Shown: in pieces, positions 31,417 to 37,848 of the stretch
Layout: the number at the start of each line of letters is the position of its first letter
Numbering within the stretch: the first letter of the stretch is position 1
NCBI GenBank assembly: GCA_023261445.1
Contig: JAHFOX010000002.1
Location: forward strand, 24,056-61,903
Length of the DNA: 37,848 nucleotides
Direction of reading: 5' to 3'
Source: Planctomycetota bacterium
GTDB taxonomy: Bacteria > Planctomycetota > Brocadiia > Brocadiales > Brocadiaceae
Translations under genes and position numbers: made by a program
The notes under the pieces: generated by a model
What the model saw: only the letters and a program-made list of their open reading frames with translations
Told to the model about the DNA's origin: nothing
The model's database searches: none

Positions 31417-31871
31417 TATCCATCCTTTCTTTCCCAGTTATACGGTATCTCTCTGCTGTGCGGGTCTATGCGATATTCATCAGGTGCATTATAATTATAT
31501 AATTCCGTTGGGCAATTAACAACCATCGCCTCATGCTCGCCTATACACTTGAAGCCGTGTATAACCATTGGCGGCACTTGTATCAAAATAGGATTGTGTA
31601 TTCCTGCAATAAACTCGTTTACCTGTCCGAAGGTTGGCGACTCTTTTCGACTATCATAAAGGACAATCTTCATCATCCCATTCACAACGGCAAAGTTATC
31701 CATTTGCACTTTATGATAATGCCATGCCTTTACGACACCGGGGTAAGCCGTTGTTATATACACCTGACCAAATTTTGTGAAAAGGTCATCATCCTTTCGA
31801 AGCATCTCCATTAACCTGCCCCGTTCATCAGGAATAACTTTAAGCTTTTTTATCTTTACGCCATCAATCAT
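31416..31871 (-). CDS. dTDP-sugar 3,5-epimerase-like cupin (RmlC family)
   Basis: 151-residue cupin with the RmlC features RGRLMEMLR, VVKAWHYHKVQMDNF (metal-free active-site His) and VPPMVIHGFKCIG. It is shorter than classical RmlC (about 180), like the short sugar-epimerase/isomerase relatives, so the exact reaction is open. It overlaps the rmlA-like gene by one base (TAATG), so the pair probably makes one modified NDP-sugar. Confidence 0.8.
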   Translation of the reverse strand: MIDGVKIKKLKVIPDERGRLMEMLRKDDDLFTKFGQVYITTAYPGVVKAWHYHKVQMDNFAVVNGMMKIVLYDSRKESPTFGQVNEFIAGIHNPILIQVPPMVIHGFKCIGEHEAMVVNCPTELYNYNAPDEYRIDPHSREIPYNWERKDG

Positions 31872-32015
31872 AACTATGTTTGTTCTTTCTTAAATAGTAC
31901 CTAAATTTAGTAAATGATGCCTGATTACTAATATAAAACATGGACATTGATTTCTTCATAAATTGTAAAACTATAATATGATTATTTTTAAATTAAGTCA
32001 ATTCTAAATTCTATA

Positions 32016-32043
32016 TTGACTTATAGAGCTTATGATTTATAAT
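32016..32043 (+). promoter_or_regulatory. Predicted promoter of prfB
   Basis: TTGACT (32016-32021), a 16-nt spacer and TATAAT (32038-32043) match consensus closely. The predicted start near 32050 leaves a leader of about 60 nt. The AT-rich gap 31872-32109 also carries the promoter region of the divergent rmlC-like gene, which I could not place. Confidence 0.6.
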
Positions 32044-32109
32044 CTAACCTTTAATATTCTAGCAGTTTTGAAACTTAAGTTTATATATAATTTTTTAATT
32101 AGTAAAACT

Positions 32110-33217
32110 ATGATTGGCAATATAGGAAAAGAACTAACACCCCTTCGGGAGCGTTTATTACACCTCAGGGACTCTCTTTGACCTTAAGAATAAAGAAAAG
32201 GAGCTGGCCAATTTAGAGGAACAACTTTCATCTCCAAATTTTTGGGAAAACAAGGATAAGGCACAACAAACTATCAATAAACTAAAATCCCTCAAAGGAA
32301 TTATCCTGCCTCTGCATGAATTACAAAAGACATTGGATGATATAGAATGTTTATCTTTACTAGCTGAAGAAGAACAAGATGAGCAGGCTGAGGCTGAGGT
32401 TATAAAAGATATTAAGGCATTTACGCAAAAGCTTGAAAAAATCGAATTGCGTACTATGCTTGGTGAATCACACGACCACAGTAATGTGTACTTGAGTATA
32501 TATGCAGGCGCTGGCGGGACGGAATCATGCGACTGGGTATCCATGTTATTCCGTATGTATAGCCGTTGGGCTGAAAAAAATGGATACACTGTCTCTCTTA
32601 TAGACGAATTACCCGGTGAAGATGCAGGGATAAAAAGGATTACCGTCCACATAAAAGGCGAATATGCCTATGGATATTTAAAGTCGGAAATTGGGGTTCA
32701 CCGACTGGTAAGGATTTCTCCATTTGATGCAAATGCAAGGAGGCATACATCATTTGCGGCAGTTGACGTGCTTCCAGAGATTGAAGAGGAAGAAGATATC
32801 GAAATTAACGAAAATGAATTGCGAACAGACACATATCGGGCCTCTGGGGCAGGCGGTCAGCATGTAAACAAAACTTCATCCGCAGTGCGTATCACCCATA
32901 TTCCAACTGGAATTGTCGTGCAATGCCAGAGCGAACGTTCACAGCATCAGAACAGAAGAATGGCATTAAGCATGTTAAAGGCAAAGATGTGTCAGATAAA
33001 AGAAAAAGAAAGAGAGAAGGAACTCTCTGCAGCTTACGATGAAAAAGGAGAGATTGCGTGGGGACATCAAATCAGGTCTTATGTTTTACAGCCTTACTCC
33101 ATGGTTAAAGACCTGCGGACTGGCAAAGAAACCGGAAATACCCAAGCCGTGCTGGACGGTGAAATTGATGAATTTATGGAAGCATATCTCAAATGGAGAA
33201 TATTAAAGACTAACTAA
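32110..33217 (+). CDS. prfB: Peptide chain release factor 2, expressed by programmed +1 frameshift
   Basis: Release factor for UGA and UAA stop codons. The ATG 32110-32112 opens 23 codons (MIGNIGKELTPLRERL ...) ending CTT TGA. A +1 shift at CTT joins frame at GAC 32180 and gives about 368 residues, the normal RF2 length. The stop-recognition motif SPF (RISPFDANARR) and catalytic GGQ (GAGGQHVNKTSSAVRI) are present. The reading frame from 32333 alone would lose the N-terminal domain, so a gene finder that ignores the shift would truncate the protein. glyA follows 26 nt later. Confidence 0.95.
32167..32182 (+). promoter_or_regulatory. prfB programmed frameshift signal
   Basis: AGGG (32167-32170) acts as an internal Shine-Dalgarno. 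After ACTCT comes the slippery CTT (32176-32178), the in-frame TGA (32179-32181) and C (32182). The AGG-CTT-TGA-C spacing equals that of E. coli prfB (AGGGGGTATCTTTGAC), although the SD is shorter. Low RF2 slows reading of TGA and favours the shift, an autoregulatory loop. Confidence 0.92.
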
Positions 33218-33243
33218 ACATATTTAAAGGATAATAAAAAACT

Positions 33244-34503
33244 ATGATTACATTGAAAAATGACGACCCTGAAGTTTGGCGCGCCATACAAGAAGAAAAC
33301 GAAAGACAGCAGAACACGATTGATTTGATCGCATCAGAAAACATTTGCAGCCTCGCAGTCCAGGAAGCGCAAGGGTCATCAATGACCAACAAATATGCCG
33401 AAGGCTATTCAGGGAAACGATGGTATGCTGGTTGTGGAAATGTAGATGCAGTAGAAAACCTTGCAATCGAAAGGGCAAAACAAATCTTTGGAGCTGAACA
33501 CGCCAATGTGCAACCGCATGCAGGCTCTCAAGCCAATATGGCTGTCTGCTTTTCTGTGTTAAAACCGGGAGATAGCATACTAGGCATGGATTTGTCTCAT
33601 GGCGGACATCTTACCCACGGATTTAAGAAAAATTTTTCAGGCATGATGTATGAAGTTTATCATTATGGTGTAAAAAAGGAAACCGGATACATTGATTATG
33701 ACGAGGTACGGAACATAGCCATAAAAACAAAACCAAAAATGATTATTGCCGGCGCAAGCGCATATCCAAGGATTCTCGATTTCGCAAGATTTAGAAAGAT
33801 TGCTGATGAGGTTGGCGCATATTTTATGGCAGACATCGCTCACATCGCCGGGCTTATAGCCGGAGGCGTGCATCCCAACCCTGTTCCTTATGCAGACTTT
33901 GTTACCACAACAACCCATAAAACACTTCGTGGACCAAGGGGCGGTTTAATCCTTTGTAAAGCAAAGTATGCTAAACAGGTTGATTCTGTAGTTTTCCCGG
34001 GCATTCAGGGCGGTCCATTCATGCACATTATCGCAGCAAAAGCAGTTGCTTTCAAAGAAGCGATGACTGAAGAATTCAAACAATGTCAGCGTCAGACGGT
34101 AAAGAATGCAAGGGCAATGGCACAGGAATTTGTAAAAAGGGGCTACACTCTCGTATCAGGCGGAACGGACAACCATCTGTTTCTGGTTGATTTACGTAAT
34201 AAAGGCATCGCTGGCAAGGAGGCACAAGTATTATTGGAAACAGTTGATATTGTCCTGAATAGAAATACAATTCCCTTCGATGAAAAAGGTGCAAACGAAC
34301 CCAGCGGTATTCGTATTGGAACACCCACTATTACTTCCAGGGGTATGAAAGAAACAGAGGCTGTTAAAATTGCAGAATGTATTGACAGAGTACTTTTGAA
34401 ACCAAATGATATTATGGTTAAAGATTCGGTTAAGAAAATAGTAAAAGAACTTTGTTCTGCATTTCCGCTGTACGAAGAAGCGGCGTGTCAGACTGCAAAA
34501 TAG
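33244..34503 (+). CDS. glyA: Serine hydroxymethyltransferase
   Basis: PLP enzyme that interconverts serine and glycine while charging tetrahydrofolate with a one-carbon unit. 419 residues. The lysine for PLP is in [37 protein letters not shown] and HGGHLTHG are family motifs. It links to the folate branch suggested by the FchA-like gene elsewhere in the window. It is cotranscribed with prfB (26 nt apart) and closed by a strong terminator. Confidence 0.96.
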   Translation: MITLKNDDPEVWRAIQEENERQQNTIDLIASENICSLAVQEAQGSSMTNKYAEGYSGKRWYAGCGNVDAVENLAIERAKQIFGAEHANVQPHAGSQANMAVCFSVLKPGDSILGMDLSHGGHLTHGFKKNFSGMMYEVYHYGVKKETGYIDYDEVRNIAIKTKPKMIIAGASAYPRILDFARFRKIADEVGAYFMADIAHIAGLIAGGVHPNPVPYADFVTTTTHKTLRGPRGGLILCKAKYAKQVDSVVFPGIQGGPFMHIIAAKAVAFKEAMTEEFKQCQRQTVKNARAMAQEFVKRGYTLVSGGTDNHLFLVDLRNKGIAGKEAQVLLETVDIVLNRNTIPFDEKGANEPSGIRIGTPTITSRGMKETEAVKIAECIDRVLLKPNDIMVKDSVKKIVKELCSAFPLYEEAACQTAK

Positions 34504-34567
34504 TAACTTCTGTGTTAAATCGAAAATATTTTTACCATACAAAATTGAAAAAATAGAGCTACATAAA

Positions 34568-34596
34568 AGGCTGGAGCAATCCAGCCTGATTTTTTT
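34568..34596 (+). terminator. Rho-independent terminator after glyA
   Basis: AGGCTGGA (34568-34575), GCAA loop, TCCAGCCT (34580-34587), then GA and seven Ts (34590-34596). This is a textbook intrinsic terminator for the plus strand. Its T-run ends only 15 nt before the gpsA ATG at 34612. Confidence 0.9.
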
Positions 34597-34611
34597 CACC
34601 TTCAGTTGAAA

Positions 34612-35634
34612 ATGACATCAAAACCAGCAATAAAGAAAATAACGGTTATAGGCAATGGCGGTTGGGGAACCACCCTTGCAATCCTGCTGCACAAAAAGGG
34701 TTATAAAGTTACTCTTTGGGGTTCAAATCCAACGTACGCTGAGTTTCTAAAAGAAAAAAGAGAAAACACCAAATTCCTGGAAGGCATTCCAATTCCATCT
34801 GGAATAGAAATTACTTCCAATATTTCTAATGAATTAACGGATGCACATCTTATCGTATCTGCAACACCTACACCATATTTACGCTCCACACTTCTAAAAT
34901 TCAAGGATATAACCACAAATAAGATACCAATTGTTAGTGTCACAAAAGGAATAGAAAATGACACGTTAATGAGACCCAGCGAAATCATTACAAACGTCTT
35001 GGGAAACCGGACTATCTCGGTACTTCTTGGACCAAGTCACGCAGAGGAGGTTGCGCGTGGTTTACCTACGACAATTGTCGCATCATCAAAAGACGCCAAA
35101 TTAGCACGAATCGTTCAAGATGTTTTTACCACAGACAGATTTAGAGTTTACACAAATCCTGACATGATAGGTGTAGAATTAGGAGCGGCTATGAAAAATG
35201 TAATCGCAATAGCCTCTGGTGTATGTGACGGTTTGAAATTTGGAGACAATTCAAAAGCCGCACTCATCACACGCGGACTGACAGAGATTAGTCGTTTAGG
35301 TGTTGCGATGGGGGCGCAGAGAAGCACTTTTTCAGGACTAACGGGATTAGGCGACCTAATAACGACTTGCATCAGCCCTTATGGAAGAAACCGCTGGGTT
35401 GGCGAACAGATTGGGAAAGGCAGAAAACTACAGGGAATCTTAGAGGGTATGGAGCAGATTGCAGAAGGCGTATGGACCACGAAATCCGTTGTAGCACTCT
35501 CAAACAAACTCAAAGTGGAAATGCCTATTACCAAAGAAATCTACAATATATTATTTACTGACAAAAATCCCTTAGAGGCAGTCAGTACCCTCATGATGCG
35601 CACCCCAAGGTCAGAGGTGGAAGAATTATTCTGA
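34612..35634 (+). CDS. gpsA: Glycerol-3-phosphate dehydrogenase [NAD(P)+]
   Basis: Reduces dihydroxyacetone phosphate to sn-glycerol 3-phosphate, the backbone for phospholipids. The dinucleotide motif is IGNGGWGTTLA near the N-terminus. The conserved GAAMKNVIAIASGVCDGL and FSGLTGLGDLITTC (active-site region) follow. The ATG 34612-34614 gives 340 residues; a TTG two codons earlier is less likely. No separate promoter is clear between the glyA terminator and this start. Confidence 0.94.
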   Translation: MTSKPAIKKITVIGNGGWGTTLAILLHKKGYKVTLWGSNPTYAEFLKEKRENTKFLEGIPIPSGIEITSNISNELTDAHLIVSATPTPYLRSTLLKFKDITTNKIPIVSVTKGIENDTLMRPSEIITNVLGNRTISVLLGPSHAEEVARGLPTTIVASSKDAKLARIVQDVFTTDRFRVYTNPDMIGVELGAAMKNVIAIASGVCDGLKFGDNSKAALITRGLTEISRLGVAMGAQRSTFSGLTGLGDLITTCISPYGRNRWVGEQIGKGRKLQGILEGMEQIAEGVWTTKSVVALSNKLKVEMPITKEIYNILFTDKNPLEAVSTLMMRTPRSEVEELF

Positions 35635-35703
35635 CGAATATTAAACACTTCATAAATATTACGCATATCCCTGAACAATTTTAATTTGACAAATTGAAAT
35701 AAT

Positions 35704-35770
35704 GCACTTTCAATATTGAAGTGCGTAATGATACTATTTATGACCCATTAAAGCTCATCCTTGCAAGGAT
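35704..35770. repeat. Two palindromes in the gap before the Slp-like gene
   Basis: GCACTT-T-CAATATTG-AAGTGC (35704-35724) folds with one bulged T, and ATCCTTGCAAGGAT (35757-35770) is a perfect 14-bp palindrome. A TTGACA lies at 35686-35691 but its -10 is weak. ACAAATTGAAATA is repeated near 35690 and 35818. These may be regulatory, but no known site is recognised. The gap is only about 217 bp. Confidence 0.4.
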
Positions 35771-35851
35771 ACAGGTCTATTAATCATTTAACATTAGAAA
35801 GGGTATTAATTGCTATAACAAATTGAAATATGCTGAAAGAGGAGTTCAAAT

Positions 35852-36409
35852 ATGTTAAAAAAAGGCGCAATTCCCATTTTGCCTAAATCAATTTTGATTG
35901 TGTTATTATTGTCTATGCTTAGCTGTGCACCGGTTATATCAAAGCAAGTCAGAGAACAAGTAAGACCTGACATAACTTTCAAGAATGTATTAAACGATCC
36001 CGACCGGTATAAAGGGCAAGTGATTATTATATGCGGTATTATTATCGAGACAGAAAACACCAAAGAAGGAACCTTACTAAAGGTATTGCAGCGTCCCGCA
36101 GGCTTCCGCGGGGAACCAAAAGATGTTGATAAATCTGCGGGGAGATTTCTCGCACTTGATACCCGTTTACTGGATACGACAGTATTTACAAAGGGGAGGT
36201 CTGTTACGATAGCAGGTGAAGTTCAGGGAATGAGGATTCTACCTTTATACGAAAAAGAGTACCACTATCCGCTAATCTACGTTAAGGAAATTTATCTGTG
36301 GCCAGTTAAAACTGTATATCATCCTTATAGCTACAATTCTTTAAACCAATATTTGTGGTGGCGTGACAGCTTATTGCATACAAGACGAATTCCAATTAAA
36401 TCTCGTTAA
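35852..36409 (+). CDS. Slp-family outer-membrane lipoprotein
   Basis: 185 residues with a lipoprotein signal: hydrophobic ILIVLLLSMLSC, cysteine at about residue 25. The mature part matches the Slp family: PDRYKGQVIIICGIII, GRFLALDTRLLD, RSVTIAGEVQGMR and YHYPLIYVKEIYLWP. Slp proteins are outer-membrane lipoproteins induced in starvation or acid stress in enteric bacteria; the molecular role is not known. GAGGAG 7 nt before the ATG gives a strong ribosome site. It suggests an outer membrane in this organism. Confidence 0.88.
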   Translation: MLKKGAIPILPKSILIVLLLSMLSCAPVISKQVREQVRPDITFKNVLNDPDRYKGQVIIICGIIIETENTKEGTLLKVLQRPAGFRGEPKDVDKSAGRFLALDTRLLDTTVFTKGRSVTIAGEVQGMRILPLYEKEYHYPLIYVKEIYLWPVKTVYHPYSYNSLNQYLWWRDSLLHTRRIPIKSR

Positions 36410-36578
36410 CTTACTTTTAATATGAAGGATAGAATAATACACAGAAAGGGTTGTTTTATCAAAATTTACCAATGGATGAGCATGGATTTATTCTTACGCT
36501 CATGAATTGTAAAGGAAATCTTAATTTTTACAAAATGTGAGATTGTTTCACTATTCTGGCAATGACAGAAAGTATTTT

Positions 36579-37823
36579 ATGGGAAAATATCTAATAACAA
36601 TATTTATCACATATCTTTTTGTGGTTTTTGCAGGCTATTTTCTCAAATACCTCAATCTTTACCACCTGAAGAAGCATGGAAACGCCATCCCTCCTGAATT
36701 TGAAGGACACATAGACCAGACATTACTAAATAAAACGCGGGACTATATCATTGAAAATACAAAGTTTGAGTTTATTTCATCCATTTTTCATAATGTAATA
36801 CTTTTAATTTTCCTCTTTGGCGGTCTGTTAAATATTTACAATTCATGGATTGCTTCCATGAAAATACCGTTTGTTCCATCAGGATTAATCTTCTTTTTAA
36901 TTCTGCTATATGCTGAAACATTTTTGGCCATTCCATTCGACCTCTACCACACATTTAGAATAGAAAACAAGTATGGGTTTACCACTACGACCCTGAGGTT
37001 GTGGCTAACCGACCTCGTAAAATCAGCGCTAATATCCACAATCCTGATTGCATCGGTAACCTCTGCTGGTCTTTTTATTATTCAGGTTAGTCCCAATTTA
37101 TGGTGGTTATGGGTGTGGTGCCTTTTTCTTACCTTCAGTATCATAATCATGTACATCTTCCCCTATGTAATAGAACCTCTCTTTAACAAATTCACACCAA
37201 TTGAGGACGAAACGTTGGGCAAGGGAATACGCAATTTAATGCAAAAGGTTGGTATAAAGGTTAAAAGGGTTTTCAAGATGGACGCCTCAAAGAGAACCAA
37301 GCATACCAATGCCTATTTTACAGGCATTGGAAGGGTGAAAAGGATTATTCTCTATGATACACTTCTTGAGAAGATGGATAACAACGAAATCCTGTCAGTG
37401 CTTGCACATGAAGCGGGACACTGGAAAAAGAAACATCTTTTGAAACACCTTATTGCATCAGAATTGATAGCATTAATTGCAATGTATATATCTTACAAAA
37501 TACTACAAAATGATTCCCTTATTACACTCTTCCATTTGAATGATAGCACCTTCTTCGCAAAGGTGGTTATCGTAGGTTTTTTGGGGTTAATTGTCGCCTT
37601 CCCTTTTAGTCCTGTATTTAATTACTTCACCAGACGACATGAATTTGAAGCCGACCGCTTCTCTTGTGGGTTAACAGGAAACAGCCAGAGCATGATAAGC
37701 ACCCTTGTAAAACTTTCAAAGGACAATCTCTCAAACCTCCATCCCCATCCTCTCTACGCCGCATTTTACTACTCGCATCCGCCGGTACTGGAAAGGATAA
37801 GGAATATTAGAGAAATTGTGTAA
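36579..37823 (+). CDS. M48-family membrane metallopeptidase (Ste24/CAAX protease-like)
   Basis: Integral-membrane zinc protease, about 414 residues from the ATG 36579-36581; a GTG at 36537 would add 14 residues and has no better ribosome site. The zinc motif is HEAGH in LSVLAHEAGHWKKKH, with the third ligand Glu in RRHEFEADRFS. Multiple hydrophobic helices and the N-terminal PPEFEGHIDQTLLNKTRDY match bacterial Ste24-like M48A proteins. Probable role in membrane protein quality control; the substrate is unknown. It ends near the window edge, with no terminator in view. Confidence 0.9.
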   Translation: MGKYLITIFITYLFVVFAGYFLKYLNLYHLKKHGNAIPPEFEGHIDQTLLNKTRDYIIENTKFEFISSIFHNVILLIFLFGGLLNIYNSWIASMKIPFVPSGLIFFLILLYAETFLAIPFDLYHTFRIENKYGFTTTTLRLWLTDLVKSALISTILIASVTSAGLFIIQVSPNLWWLWVWCLFLTFSIIIMYIFPYVIEPLFNKFTPIEDETLGKGIRNLMQKVGIKVKRVFKMDASKRTKHTNAYFTGIGRVKRIILYDTLLEKMDNNEILSVLAHEAGHWKKKHLLKHLIASELIALIAMYISYKILQNDSLITLFHLNDSTFFAKVVIVGFLGLIVAFPFSPVFNYFTRRHEFEADRFSCGLTGNSQSMISTLVKLSKDNLSNLHPHPLYAAFYYSHPPVLERIRNIREIV

Positions 37824-37848
37824 AAATACTTACTAATACATGTCCTCG

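Noticed and set aside
1-37848. CRISPR array, prophage or transposon
   Set aside because: No regularly spaced direct repeats, integrase, transposase or phage structural gene was found.

Overview
The window looks like chromosomal DNA of an anaerobic, AT-rich planctomycete-type bacterium, most likely an anammox relative (order Brocadiales). This is an inference from content, not a search result. The pointers are a lipid cluster of holo-ACP synthase, a B12-type radical SAM enzyme and a ketoacyl synthase; an NnrS-like membrane protein with DUF1858-type domains; a stand-alone CoaC; a decayed secreted protein with an 'SIAVDSSDKLHISYYD' repeat; and ferrous-iron uptake genes. No rRNA, tRNA, CRISPR array, transposase or phage gene was seen.

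Layout. 1-2960: minus-strand operon acpS > B12-radical SAM > ketoacyl-ACP synthase (cut by the window edge), with a good sigma-70-type promoter. 3036-6454: zinc-ribbon protein, ParA ATPase, and a TrkA/TrkH (Ktr-like) potassium uptake pair. 6740-8658: plus-strand NnrS-like fusion gene with its own promoter. 8790-20841: a 12-kb collinear minus-strand housekeeping run, pheA > tpiA > secG > yicC > gmk > coaC > dut > ftsK > rimO > pgsA. Between yicC and gmk sits an AT-rich restriction-modification locus with a small unknown gene and the broken start of a second methyltransferase.

20984-22761: plus-strand promoter, a leader with a strong hairpin, then a NYN-domain nuclease-like gene overlapping rnc, and a small Cys-containing protein. 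22795-24928: minus-strand L,D-transpeptidase, cyclodeaminase/cyclohydrolase and a zinc-binding hypothetical. 25127-28561: feoB > RseC-like > DtxR-FeoA regulator, with a palindrome overlapping the promoter -10. 28682-29019: terminator and frameshifted remnant of a secreted repeat protein. 29152-31871: rmlC-like > rmlA-like > rsmD > two YkgJ-type Cys-cluster proteins. 32016-37823: plus-strand prfB with a programmed +1 frameshift, glyA, terminator, gpsA, an Slp-type lipoprotein and a Ste24-like M48 membrane protease.

Many gene junctions are tightly coupled (ATGA, TAATG, TAATATG). The points most worth a second look are the lipid operon, the R-M insertion with its methyltransferase relic, the NnrS fusion, the rnc leader hairpin, and the feoB operator.
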